A stretch of DNA of 49,185 nt, from NCBI GenBank assembly GCA_945883745.1, contig CAMCYH010000007.1, forward strand, positions 1-49,185, written 5' to 3'. This DNA comes from Candidatus Kuenenia stuttgartensis (GTDB lineage Bacteria > Planctomycetota > Planctomycetia > Pirellulales > UBA1268). Positions 26,416 through 35,900 of the stretch are shown piece by piece. Under the pieces are notes generated by a model. It was not told where the DNA came from, did not search any database, and saw only the letters and a list, made by a program, of their open reading frames with translations. Position 1 is the stretch's first letter; each line of letters opens with the position of its first letter. Both the position numbers and the translations under genes were made by a program.

Positions 26416-28353
26416 ATGCGAATTTTTCACACGGCAGTCATCCATCGCCCATTTTTGTGTTTCTGGCCGATCACAGGGCTGGTCACCATCCTCATCGTGG
26501 CGGGATTGACTGGATCAAGTCGCGGAGACGAGTCGTCTGCCACGGCCAATGCGGACGCGACAGTGAAACGGTTTCGCGAGGCTGTTGGTTGGCTGGCGTC
26601 TCCCGACCGCGAGGGGCGCGGGCCTGGCACGGCTGGAATCGATCAGGCTGCCGACTGGGTGGCCCGGCAGTTAGCCACTCTGGGGCTCGAAACCCAGGTG
26701 GGGGACGCAGATGGTGTCCAGCCATTCGTCATGACGCTCGAGGCCACCCTGGGACCGGATGAGAAGAATCGGGTGGAACTGGTCGGCCCCGACGACGGGA
26801 AGGGATCACGGCAGGTGATGCCTCTGGAACTTGGCAAAGACTTCACGCCGCTGGCGGCCGGCGGCTCCGGTCCCTTCGATCTCCCCTTGGTGTTTGCGGG
26901 CTTTGGCATCACCGCCCCAGCCGAGGAGTACGACGACTATGGCCCGCTCGTCTCGCCCCATGGCCACGGCAGTCTGGCGAAGGACGCGGCTGTGATCGTG
27001 GTGCGACAAGAGCCGCAGAAGGACAATCCCCACAGCGTGTTCGACGGCAACCAGGCCTCGCAATACGCCGCCCTCTCGCGGAAGGTCGCCAATGCTTCGG
27101 AGCACGAGGCGGGTGGTCTCGTGTTTTGTAACGACGTTGGCGGCGATGACGAACTGATGGCGTTTACACGTGCCGGAGACGGCTCGACGAAGCGGTCCAT
27201 GCCGATCCTCCACGTACGTCGCGAGGTAATCAACCGCATCGTGCAGGGATCGCTCGGCCGCGATCTGGCGACGATCGAGAAGACCATCGACGACTCGTTC
27301 AAGCCACAGAGCGCCGCCTTGGCAGGCTGGCGTATTCGGGGATCGACCGACATCGAGCGGAAGGAGACCCAGGCGCGAAACTTGCTCGCACTTCTGCCGG
27401 GCAAGGGAGCTGCAGCCGACGGGGATGCCCCGGCGATCGACCCCCGGGAGACGGTCGTGTTGGGTGCCCACTACGACCACCTCGGCTACGGCGGTGTCAA
27501 TTCGGCCGCACCGGGTGAGACGGCGATTCACCACGGCGCCGATGACAACGCCAGTGGCACGGCGATGCTCATCGAAGTCGCGAAAATGCTTCGCGATCGT
27601 GGGCCGTTTCCCCGTTCGATCCTCTTTGTGGCGTTTTCTGGTGAGGAGCGGGGCCTGCTTGGCAGCAGCCATTACACCGCCAATGCTGCCGTCCCCCTGG
27701 CCGACACGGTGGCGATGGTGAACCTCGACATGGTGGGCCGGCTCACCGATAACAAACTCATCATCCACGGCACGGGCACTGGTACCGGCCTCGACTCGCT
27801 GGTCGATCGGCTCGTCGGCGGCCATGGCTTCGACGTCGCCAAGGAGCCGGGCGGCTTCGGTCCCAGCGATCACTCGAGCTTTTATGCCAAGAAGATCCCG
27901 GTGCTTCACATTTTCACGGGCTCGCACTCCGACTACCATCGGCCGACTGACACCGCCGAGAAAATCGACTATGACGGCATGGCGCGAATCGCGGGTCTCG
28001 TGGCCGACGCCGTCGGTGAACTGGCGAGTGTCTCGCCCCGGCCCGATTACATTGAGGTAGCCTCAAAGCAGTTTGCCCGCGGCGGCGATCGTCCCTACTT
28101 CGGTAGCATTCCTGACTTTGGGAAACCAGGAGGCGGCTATGCGATCACCGGTGTCACGAAGGGATCTCCGGCAGCCGAAGGCGGGCTCCAAGGGGGCGAT
28201 GTGATCGTCCGTCTCGGCGATAGCGCCATCACCGGCCTCGAGGACTTCGACAGCGCACTTCGCAAGTACAAGGCCGGTGAGACGATCCCTGTCGTGGTCA
28301 AACGTAATGAGGCAGAAGTGACTCTCAACGTCACGCTCGGAAAACCGAAGTAG
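26416..28353 (+). CDS. Exported M28 zinc peptidase with PA and PDZ domains
   Basis: The 645-residue protein has an N-terminal signal/anchor (PITGLVTILIVAGLTG). A PA-like insert (about 120-290) is followed by the M28 di-zinc catalytic core. Ligands visible are His in LGAHYDHLGYGG, Asp in HHGADDNASG, Glu-Glu in FSGEERGLLGSSHY, Asp in VNLDMVGRL and His in GSHSDYHRPTD. A C-terminal PDZ domain (last 85 residues, ITGVTKGSPAAEGGLQGGDV) ends the protein. It is probably an aminopeptidase of the periplasm or cell surface. GGGAG 6 nt before the ATG at 26416 favours this start over the ATG at 26383. The upstream 150 nt separates it from the divergent kinase gene. Strong hairpins follow its stop. Confidence 0.9.
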   Translation: MRIFHTAVIHRPFLCFWPITGLVTILIVAGLTGSSRGDESSATANADATVKRFREAVGWLASPDREGRGPGTAGIDQAADWVARQLATLGLETQVGDADGVQPFVMTLEATLGPDEKNRVELVGPDDGKGSRQVMPLELGKDFTPLAAGGSGPFDLPLVFAGFGITAPAEEYDDYGPLVSPHGHGSLAKDAAVIVVRQEPQKDNPHSVFDGNQASQYAALSRKVANASEHEAGGLVFCNDVGGDDELMAFTRAGDGSTKRSMPILHVRREVINRIVQGSLGRDLATIEKTIDDSFKPQSAALAGWRIRGSTDIERKETQARNLLALLPGKGAAADGDAPAIDPRETVVLGAHYDHLGYGGVNSAAPGETAIHHGADDNASGTAMLIEVAKMLRDRGPFPRSILFVAFSGEERGLLGSSHYTANAAVPLADTVAMVNLDMVGRLTDNKLIIHGTGTGTGLDSLVDRLVGGHGFDVAKEPGGFGPSDHSSFYAKKIPVLHIFTGSHSDYHRPTDTAEKIDYDGMARIAGLVADAVGELASVSPRPDYIEVASKQFARGGDRPYFGSIPDFGKPGGGYAITGVTKGSPAAEGGLQGGDVIVRLGDSAITGLEDFDSALRKYKAGETIPVVVKRNEAEVTLNVTLGKPK

Positions 28354-28368
28354 CGCCGGCTACTGCAC

Positions 28369-28398
28369 GCGAGCCTCGCCATCGTGGCCTCGGCTCGC
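28369..28398 (+). terminator. Hairpin after the M28 peptidase gene
   Basis: GCGAGCC (28369-28375) pairs with GGCTCGC (28392-28398); inside, GCCA and TGGC can pair around TCG. It starts 15 nt after the peptidase stop. No T-run follows, so termination is inferred from position and stem strength only. Confidence 0.4.
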
Positions 28399-28429
28399 GT
28401 GGCGAGCATCCCGCCGGCTTGCGCCTGGC

Positions 28430-28458
28430 GGCTGGGTGCGGACAATGCCCACCCAGCC
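28430..28458 (+). other. Second strong hairpin in the M28-ompH gap
   Basis: GGCTGGGTG (28430-28438) pairs perfectly with CACCCAGCC (28450-28458) around an 11-nt loop. It stands alone between the post-stop hairpin and the long stem at 28477. No T-run follows it. Confidence 0.5.
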
Positions 28459-28476
28459 CCGGCCGCGAGTCGACGA

Positions 28477-28548
28477 GCCGGGGGCGGGTGAAGTCGAGGC
28501 GAGTTGGCGTATCCTCGCCCCGATGCCGAGGCTTCGCCCGCCCCCGGC
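28477..28548 (+). other. Long stem-loop, 17-bp stem with inner hairpin
   Basis: GCCGGGGGCGGGTGAAG (28477-28493) pairs with 28532-28548 over 17 bp with a single G-T wobble. The 38-nt loop contains another hairpin, GGCGAG (28498-28503) with CTCGCC (28514-28519). It is not the same element as the repeats at 17.0, 20.5 and 38.1 kb. The gap 28354-28692 holds no gene that I can support; besides the hairpins it contains only the RBS of the ompH-like gene. Confidence 0.6.
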
Positions 28549-28692
28549 GGCACTGCCCGAAAGCAGGCGTTTCTGCGGCGTTTTTGGGATTGAGCCCGTG
28601 TGATCCCCCTGCAATGATCCCGCCCGCTTCGAGGCCGCGGCGGTCGGTAAGACGGTGCTCGAAGCCCGTCCACCAAGCAAGGAGTGCATCTC

Positions 28693-29307
28693 GTGAACAG
28701 GCAGCTCGCCGGCATTATCTGTGGAGCCATCGTGGCCCTCGTATCCGTTCCCGCTTTCGCGCAGGCGCCCACCCAGCCTTCCGGCCCCGCCGTGCATGCG
28801 GCGGTCGTCGATGTGGGTTACATCTTCAAGAATCATGCCCGTTTCAAGGCGGCCATGGACAAGATGAAGGACGAAGTCATGACCGCCGAGAATGGCCTGA
28901 AGGCCGAGCGGGATCGTATCAACGGCCTCATGGAGCAGCTCAAGGGCTTCAATGTCGGCACGCCCGAATACAAGCGGCTCGAGGCGGAGATCGCCAAAGC
29001 GCAGGGCGACTTCAACGTCAATGCCCAGCTGCAGAAGAAGGACTTCATGGAGCGGGAGGCGAAGGTGTACATGCAGGTCTATGACGAGGTCGAGAAGGCT
29101 GTGGCTCAGTTTGCCCGGGAACACCGCATCGCCGTCGTGCATCGCTTCGATGGCGACCCGGTCGACTCCAGTGACCGCAATCAAATTCTTCGTGGCATCA
29201 CCAAGCCGATCGTCTACTACGAGCCGGGCATCGACATCACGCCTGACGTCCTCAAGATGCTCAATGGGACGCCGGTGGCCGGTGTCGCACAGCCGCCGGT
29301 TCGGTAG
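28693..29307 (+). CDS. OmpH/Skp-family periplasmic chaperone
   Basis: The 204-residue protein has a clean signal peptide (MNRQLAGIICGAIVALVSVP, then AFAQA). After a strand (AAVVDVGYIFKNHARFKAAM) there is a long charged coiled coil (KDEVMTAENGLKAERDRI ... EMQKKDFMEREAKVYMQVYDEVEKA), the tentacle helices of the Skp trimer. It then returns to the body strand HRIAVVHRFDG. It would hold unfolded outer-membrane proteins during transit. AAGGAG lies 9 nt before the GTG at 28693, so that codon is chosen over the GTG at 28684. Its position ahead of lpxC and lpxA fits the common outer-membrane biogenesis grouping. It precedes lpxC by 119 nt. Confidence 0.85.
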   Translation: MNRQLAGIICGAIVALVSVPAFAQAPTQPSGPAVHAAVVDVGYIFKNHARFKAAMDKMKDEVMTAENGLKAERDRINGLMEQLKGFNVGTPEYKRLEAEIAKAQGDFNVNAQLQKKDFMEREAKVYMQVYDEVEKAVAQFAREHRIAVVHRFDGDPVDSSDRNQILRGITKPIVYYEPGIDITPDVLKMLNGTPVAGVAQPPVR

Positions 29308-29426
29308 GGTTCCGTTCGCCGTCCGACGGCATGCTTGTTCATCAGTCTGCCGGCGCCCGGGGCGCTGGAGGCTGCCGGCCTGACGAGACGTTTTTCAGCC
29401 CGACTGTCGGGAGTGAGTTAGCCGCG

Positions 29427-30299
29427 ATGCCTTTCGCTCCTGTCATCCGATCCCAGCAAACGCTTCGCCGTCCGGCGGTGGTCTCGGGTGTCGGGTATTG
29501 GGGCGGGCGGGCCAATCGGGTGGAGTTGCGGCCGGCTGCGGCTGGAACTGGCGTGGTGTTTGTTCGCGACGATTTGCCGGTGCCGGTGCGAATTCCGGCG
29601 CTGGTCGAGAATCGTGTAGATGCCGTGGCGCGGACGAATCTTGCCGTTGCCGGTGTGACGGTGCAGATGGTCGAACATGTGCTCAGTGCCCTGGCTGGGC
29701 TGGCTGTGGATTGCTGCGAAATTCACGTCACGGCCGAGGAGTTGCCGGGGCTCGATGGGTCGTCTCACGCGTATGTCGACGCGATCGATGCGGCGGGAAT
29801 AGAGAGCCTCGGAGCGCCGGTCGTGCCGATCGTGGTCGATCGTACGGTGCGGCTCGGGGATGAACTCAGCTGGGTTGAGGTGAGCCCGCCGAGGTTTGCC
29901 GGACTCGCCATCGAGTATGAGCTTGACTATTGCCATGCCGCGATCGGCCGGCAGCAGTTGAAGCTCGATGTCACTCCTGGCTCCTATCGAGAGCAGCTCG
30001 CGGCGGCCCGCACGTTTCTGGCGGTCGAGGAAGCTGAACGTCTGCAGGCGGCTGGGCTCGGCTTGGCGGTCGGCCATCGCGACCTGCTGGTCTTCGGCGA
30101 CGACGGGCCGATCGGCAACACGCTGCGCTGGCCCGACGAATGCGTGCGTCACAAGATGCTCGATCTCGTGGGGGACCTTGCGCTTGCCGGTCAGCCCCTG
30201 CATGCCACGGTACGGGCCAGCCGCAGCGGGCATCGCCTCAATGCTGCGGCGGCCGCCCGCATGGTGGCGGAATATCGTGATGCCGTTGCCGTCTCGTGA
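29427..30299 (+). CDS. lpxC: UDP-3-O-acyl-N-acetylglucosamine deacetylase LpxC
   Basis: LpxC catalyses the committed step of lipid A synthesis, a zinc-dependent deacetylation in the cytoplasm. The 290-residue protein shows TVQMVEHVLSALAGL with the first zinc His, ELPGLDGSSHAYVDAI, and the second metal site HKMLDLVGDLAL (HxxxD). His near the C-terminus (SRSGHRLNAAAA) is the general acid/base region. The length fits the family. The ATG at 29427 starts just before the conserved QTLRRPAVVSGVGYW strand; a GAGTGAG sequence precedes it. The stop codon lies 17 nt before the lpxA start, so the two are surely one operon. The presence of lpxC and lpxA shows that this planctomycete encodes lipid A enzymes. 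Confidence 0.95.
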   Translation: MPFAPVIRSQQTLRRPAVVSGVGYWGGRANRVELRPAAAGTGVVFVRDDLPVPVRIPALVENRVDAVARTNLAVAGVTVQMVEHVLSALAGLAVDCCEIHVTAEELPGLDGSSHAYVDAIDAAGIESLGAPVVPIVVDRTVRLGDELSWVEVSPPRFAGLAIEYELDYCHAAIGRQQLKLDVTPGSYREQLAAARTFLAVEEAERLQAAGLGLAVGHRDLLVFGDDGPIGNTLRWPDECVRHKMLDLVGDLALAGQPLHATVRASRSGHRLNAAAAARMVAEYRDAVAVS

Positions 30300-30316
30300 A
30301 TGAAGGGCCTGCCAGC

Positions 30317-31123
30317 ATGTCAGTGAGCATTCATCCGACCGCTCTCGTGGAGGCGGGAGCCCGGCTCGACGACGACGTTCGGGTCGGGCCTTACTGCGTG
30401 ATCTCCGGAGGGGCGGAGATCGGCCGTGGCACCACTCTGGCAAACAACGTCACGGTCGTCGGCTCCGTGTCGCTTGGTTCCGACAACATGATTCATCCCT
30501 ACGCCGTGATCGGTGGTGAGCCACAAGACCTCAGCTATCGCGGCTCCTCGACACGGGTCGTGATCGGTGATCGAAACGTGATTCGTGAGCACGTCACCAT
30601 CAGCCGTGGCACCGAAAAGGAGCAAGGGGTGACGGTCGTCGGCAACGGCAATTACCTCATGGCGGCCTGCCATGTGGCGCACGACTGTGTCATTGGCGAC
30701 CATGTGATCCTGGCCAATGGGGTGTTGCTCGGGGGCCATGTGCGGGTGCAGTCGCACGCGTCGCTGTCGGGATCCGTCGCCGTGCATCATTGGGTGACGA
30801 TTGGTGAGTGGGCGTTTGTGGCAGGCGTGAGCCGGGTCCTCCATGACGTTCCCCCGTTCATGCTCTCCGAGGGCATGCCGGCCCGACCGCGGTGCGTCAA
30901 CACGGTAGGCCTGCGACGCGGGGGCTTTTCCCGCGAGGCCATTGACGCGGTGTCGGAATCGTTCCGCCTGCTCTACCGTGCAAAGGTGGGCCTCGATTCG
31001 GCCCGGGAGATTCTTCGCTCCCAGGGGATGCTGCTCCCCGACGTCGAACACCTGCTCGAATTTCTTGGCTGCCAACACGGCGGTCGGCATGGACGTGGTC
31101 GTGAGCAACGGAGGGCGGCATGA
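30317..31123 (+). CDS. lpxA: Acyl-ACP--UDP-N-acetylglucosamine O-acyltransferase LpxA
   Basis: LpxA transfers an acyl chain from ACP to UDP-sugar at the first step of lipid A synthesis. The 268-residue protein starts MSVSIHPTALVEAGARLDDD and consists of left-handed beta-helix hexapeptide repeats (VRVGPYCVISGGAEIGRGTT, IHPYAVIGGEPQDLSYRG). The catalytic His lies in LMAACHVAHDCVIGDH. The C-terminal helical domain follows from LRRGGFSREAIDAV. The ATG at 30317 fits the family start, with an AAGGGC upstream; a GTG at 30296 overlapping the lpxC stop is less likely. Its stop overlaps the next gene by 4 nt (ATGA). It could be specific for amino sugar substrates given the dehydrogenase that follows. 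Confidence 0.95.
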   Translation: MSVSIHPTALVEAGARLDDDVRVGPYCVISGGAEIGRGTTLANNVTVVGSVSLGSDNMIHPYAVIGGEPQDLSYRGSSTRVVIGDRNVIREHVTISRGTEKEQGVTVVGNGNYLMAACHVAHDCVIGDHVILANGVLLGGHVRVQSHASLSGSVAVHHWVTIGEWAFVAGVSRVLHDVPPFMLSEGMPARPRCVNTVGLRRGGFSREAIDAVSESFRLLYRAKVGLDSAREILRSQGMLLPDVEHLLEFLGCQHGGRHGRGREQRRAA

Positions 31124-32205
31124 GTCGGATCAAGGTTGGTGTGATCGGATGCGGGCATCTTGGGGCGATTCACGCTCGGCTCTTGGCCGCCCGGCCCGAT
31201 GTCGAATTGGTGGGCGTTGTGGACCCGTCGGCAGAGGCCCGCGCACGAGTGGCCGACGCACACGGCTGCCACGGCTTCGAGCATCCCCGCGACCTCATCG
31301 GGCTGGTGCGGGCCGCCGTCGTGGCAGCTCCGACGGGACTGCATGCGGCTGTGTCATTACCGCTCTTGGAAGCAGGGGTCGATCTGCTCGTGGAAAAGCC
31401 GCTCGCTGCCTCGGTGGAGGAGGCACGGGCGATCGTGATCGCGGCCCGCCGCCACGGTCGGGTCGTGGCAGTCGGCCATGTGGAGCGCTTCAACCCGGCG
31501 TGGGGCATGGCGGTTGAGCGAGCCGGGCGGGTGGTGGCTGTCCAGGCCGCACGGCAGGCGCCGTTCACGTATCGCTCGATGGACGTCGGCGCGGTGCTCG
31601 ACCTGATGATCCACGATATCGATCTCGTGTTGTCGCTCGAGCCGGGACGGCTCGAGCAGGTCGAGGCCCACGGCATCGTCGCCACCGGGGGGCATGAGGA
31701 TATGGTGCGGGCGCGGTTGACGTTTTCGTCGGGTCTGGTCGCTGATCTCGTCGCCTCACGGATCCACCCCACGCTGCAACGCACAATTTCCATCGTGTCG
31801 ACTGACAGCCTCATCGACGTCGACTTCAATGCCAAGACCGTCACCATCATGACACCCTCGGAGGGCGTGCGGGACGGCTCGTTCATCGCGACTGCTGTCC
31901 CCGCCGAGCAGCGGGCGACGGCCAAGGAGGCCTTTTTCAAGGATGTGCTGCCGCGGGAAACGCTTTCAGCACCCGAAGCCAACGCAATCGCCTGCGAGCA
32001 CGACGACTTTCTGGCCGCGGTCGCCACGGGCCGAGCGCCGCTGGTACCTGCCTCGGCTGGTGCGGCCGCACTTGAGATCGCAGGCCGCGTGCTCGATGCA
32101 TTGGCCTGCATGAGGTTTGGCTGCGGTGGCGAACCGACCGTGGTGCCGCTGGGTAGCCGGCCTCAGACAGTGCAGCCCGTGCAGCCGCGCCGAAAAACCG
32201 GTTAA
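31120..32205 (+). CDS. Gfo/Idh/MocA-family dehydrogenase in the lpx operon (GnnA-like candidate)
   Basis: The 361-residue protein has an N-terminal NAD-binding Rossmann domain (IGCGHLGAIHARLL), VVAAPTGLH and the EKP motif in LLVEKPLA, then the Gfo/Idh C-terminal domain (MIHDIDLVLSLEP contains the conserved HDIDL). It overlaps lpxA by 4 nt (ATGA), so it is translationally coupled to it. In Acidithiobacillus and others the gene in this position (gnnA) oxidises UDP-GlcNAc at C3, and GnnB then transaminates it to give amide-linked lipid A. The neighbourhood suggests the same here, but no gnnB-like aminotransferase is in the window, so the call is inference. Many Gfo/Idh enzymes have other sugar substrates. 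The tail beyond about residue 330 is variable and basic. Confidence 0.75.
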   Translation: MSRIKVGVIGCGHLGAIHARLLAARPDVELVGVVDPSAEARARVADAHGCHGFEHPRDLIGLVRAAVVAAPTGLHAAVSLPLLEAGVDLLVEKPLAASVEEARAIVIAARRHGRVVAVGHVERFNPAWGMAVERAGRVVAVQAARQAPFTYRSMDVGAVLDLMIHDIDLVLSLEPGRLEQVEAHGIVATGGHEDMVRARLTFSSGLVADLVASRIHPTLQRTISIVSTDSLIDVDFNAKTVTIMTPSEGVRDGSFIATAVPAEQRATAKEAFFKDVLPRETLSAPEANAIACEHDDFLAAVATGRAPLVPASAGAAALEIAGRVLDALACMRFGCGGEPTVVPLGSRPQTVQPVQPRRKTG

Positions 32206-32306
32206 ACCTGCCCAGCCGATCCAGTCTCCCACGGCCGACTGGAACCCCGCGGGGGTGCTGGCCGATAGAGTCTGAGAGAAGAGTCCCACGGCGGAGGATT
32301 CCCGAT

Positions 32307-32912
32307 ATGGTTCGAGTATCGATGGTGATTGCGGCGTGCCTCGCGACGGCGGCGATGGCCGACCAGCCCCCGCCGATCGAAATGCCACCAGTCGTGTTCG
32401 AGGGGTTCGGCCTCGGCGATTTCAAGGGCCCCGGATCGATCGCCGGCGCGATGCGGCGGGCCTTGCCGTCAACGGACGCAGCGGCCCTGCCGCTGGACAT
32501 TGTCGTGCGCGGCCCGCGTGGTTCGGGAGGTTCATTGGAGCCACTTGCCACGGAACTCCGCAGCCGCATCAGTGTGCTGGACGTTTCCGCGGGGGTCGTG
32601 GCGACCCCCGCCGTGGTCCACGAGGGCCTGACGCGGTGGATCGGCGGTGTGAAGCTCGAGTCGGATCATGATGCGGGACGCGATGTGATCGAACTCCGCA
32701 CGACACTCACCCAGGCGGAGACCACGGGTATGTTTGGCATTGAACTGGGGCCGCGGATCGAACGCCGACTACGGCGTGGGGCGGTCGTTTTTCTCGACGG
32801 CAAGGCTGAGGCACGGGCCTTCAAGTCGGCTGAGACCGGCACCTGGACACTCCCAGGCGACTCGAGTGCTGCGGTGGTGGGCGTAACGGCTCGCACCGGC
32901 CTCAAGCGATAA
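32307..32912 (+). CDS. Hypothetical exported protein
   Basis: The 201-residue protein has a short signal peptide (MVRVSMVIAACLATAAMA, then DQPPP) and GGAGG 8 nt before the ATG. The body is predicted mostly as beta strands with alternating charged residues (LDVSAGVVATPAVVHEGLTR, ELGPRIERRLRRGAVVFLDG). No catalytic motif, transmembrane segment or known domain is recognised. It follows the Gfo/Idh gene by 101 nt on the same strand and converges on the RND pump gene, with 19 nt between the two ends. It may be a small periplasmic or outer-membrane-associated protein; function unknown. Confidence 0.6.
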   Translation: MVRVSMVIAACLATAAMADQPPPIEMPPVVFEGFGLGDFKGPGSIAGAMRRALPSTDAAALPLDIVVRGPRGSGGSLEPLATELRSRISVLDVSAGVVATPAVVHEGLTRWIGGVKLESDHDAGRDVIELRTTLTQAETTGMFGIELGPRIERRLRRGAVVFLDGKAEARAFKSAETGTWTLPGDSSAAVVGVTARTGLKR

Positions 32913-32931
32913 GGGCGGTGACACGCCAGGC

Positions 32932-35900
32932 TCACGGTGCGTGTGACCGGTCGTCTTGCGGCTCGAACCAGTGGTAGATGGCTGGCAAGACCAACAGCGT
33001 GAGGATCGTGGATGTCACCAGCCCCCCGATCACCACGGTGGCCAAGGGCCGCTGCACCTCCGCTCCGGCACTTGCCGAGATGGCCATCGGTACGAACCCC
33101 AGCGTGTCGGTCGTGGCCGTCATGAGGACGGGCTGCAGGCGATCGAGTGAGCCGAGAAAGACCGCCTGCCGCTGGTCATCGCCCTTCCGCCGCAGATGAC
33201 GAATGTGCTCCACGAGCACGACACCGTTCATCACGGCGATGCCAAACAGTGCGATACAACCGACGCCCGCAGAGATCGAAAGCGGCATGCCACGAAGCCA
33301 CAGGGCGAAGATGCCGCCGGTCGCGGCAATCGGAACGTTGAGGAAGATCAGCAGTGTCAGCCGCACCGAGCCGAAGGTAACGTAGAGTAACGAGAAGATG
33401 AGAAGCAGGGCCACGGGCACGGCGATCATCAGCCGCTGGCTGGCACGCTCGAGGCTTTCAAACTGACCGCCCCATTCGAGGATGTAGCCTGGGGGAAGTT
33501 TTACAGTTTGGTCGACGGCCTCCTTGGCATCGGCGACGAAGCCGGCGAGGTCGCGTCCGCGGACGTTGCATTGGATGAGGAGTCGGCGGCGGATCGCATC
33601 ACGGCTGATTTCTGATGGGCCTTCCTCGACGATGATGTCGGCCAGTTGCGCGAGAGGAATCTGCCGCCCCTGGGGGTCGTCGATCTTGAGTTCGCGGATC
33701 GCGTCGACATCCTGCCGCCAGACGTCGGCGATCCGGACCTGCAGTGGAAATCGGCGCTGGCCCTCGAACACCTCTCCCACGACCCGGCCTCCGATCACGC
33801 TCACCGCGTCGAGCACGGCCGCCGCGTTGATGCCGTAACGGGCGATGCTCTCCCGGTGGATAATGACCCGCACGTAGGGGAGCCCGGCGACCTGCTGGGC
33901 CTGCACGTCGGCCGCACCGCGGATCTGCCCAAGAACGCGGACGATCTTGTCACCCTCGACCTGGAGCGTGTCGAGATCATCGCCGTAGAGGCTCAGGCCT
34001 ACATCGGAGCGGACGCCCGCGACAAGTTCCTGCACCCGCAACTCGATCGGCTGCGTGAAGCTGTAGGAGTTGCTGGGCACCTCGCGCTCGAGCGCCGCAT
34101 GCATCGCTTCGATGAGTGTCGCCTTGTCGCGGGCCGACGCTCCACCACCGTGATCCGCCTTCAGCCGTACGAGGAGGTCGGACTGATGCACCCCCATCGG
34201 ATCGTTGGCGATCTCAGGCCGGCCGGTCTTCGAGACCACGCTCTGCACCTCGGGAAACGTGAGCAACGTACGCTCCATCGCCTTGGTCATTTCAATCGAC
34301 GATTCGAGTGACACGCTCGGCAAACGAACGGCCTGGATGGCGATGTCGCCTTCGTCGAGCTTGGGCACGAATTCCAAACCAAGCCCCGCCGTGGTGACGA
34401 GGCTAATCATGAACAGGGCGAGCGATCCACTGATCATGATGACAGGGTGGACCATGGCCCACCTGAGAAGCGGCTCGTACGGCCGCTTAATGAGCCGCAC
34501 GAGAAGTGGCTCGCGGGCGGTCACGCGGCGGGCCAGGAAGAGGGCAGCCATCACCGGCATCACGGTGATCGAGAGAATCAGCGCGGCCGTCAGCGCCGAC
34601 ATGAACGTAAATGCCATCGGCCTGAACATCTTCCCTTCGACTCCCTCGAGGCTGAGGATCGGGATGAAGACGATAATCACGATCAGGCCTGCGAACAGGA
34701 TCGGCGTACCCACCTCGTGGGCCGATTGGCGAAAAACCTCCTTCGGCACCCGCTGCCCGCCGTGATCCCGCTGCCAACGGCCGGCGGCCCGGACGGCGCT
34801 GTCGATCATGACCACGGCGCCGTCGACGATCACGCCGAAGTCGACGGCCCCGAGGCTCATCAGGTTGGCCGAGACACCAGCGCACCGCATCGCCGCGAGG
34901 GCTGCCATGGCGGAAAGCGGGATCGCAGCGGCCACGATCAGGCCGGCCCGCACGTCTCCCAGCAGCAGAAGGAGCATGATGATCACGAGGATCACACCCA
35001 CCGAGATATTTTCTACGACCGTGTCGATGGTTTTGGAGACCAGCTCCGTGCGATCGTAGAAGGTGTCGATCACGACTCCCGCCGGGAGCGTCTTCTGGAT
35101 GGCAGCGATCTTTTCCTTGACGTCGGCCACGACCTGCCGGGAATTGCCTCCCATAATCATCATCACCATGCCGGTGACTGCCTCACGAGTGCCGTCGCGG
35201 GTGACCGCTCCCTGCCGCAGCATCGGGGCGAATCGTACCTCGCCGATGTCAGAGACGCGGATCGGTGTGCCGTCGGCCCGGCTGGCCAGCACAATGTTTC
35301 GGATGTCATCCAGCGATCCGATCAGCCCCTCGGCGCGGATCAGTCGCTGCTCGGCGCCGTGGCGGATCGCACCACCGCCTGAGTTGCCGTTATTTTGCTC
35401 GAGCGCTGTGAAGACCTGCCCCAGCGAAACGCCATAGTTGAGGAGCCGATGCGGATCGATCTGCACCTCATAGGTCTTCAGTTCGCCGCCGAACGTATTC
35501 ACCTCGATCACGCCCGGTACGCTCCTCAACTGATAGGCGATCTGCCAGTCGAGGATCGTCCGCAGGTCCATGAGGCTGTAATGATCCCCGGCCTCGGCCC
35601 GCACCTCAAACTGGTAGATCTCACTCATTCCGGTCGCGATGGGGCCCATCTGCGGATCACCCATCCCTGCTGGAATGCCCTGGCGCGCCTGCTCAAGCCG
35701 CTCGTTGACAAGGTTTCGTGCCCAGTAGATGTCGGTACCATCCTCGAAAGCGACTGTCACCGCCGAGAGCCCGAAGCGGCTGATGGAACGGATCTCGTCC
35801 ACCCGCGGCAGGCCGCTCATGGCGTTCTCAACCGGGAACGTGATGAACTGTTCCACCTCCACCGGGCCCAGCGAAGGTGATGTCGTCAGGACCTGTACCT

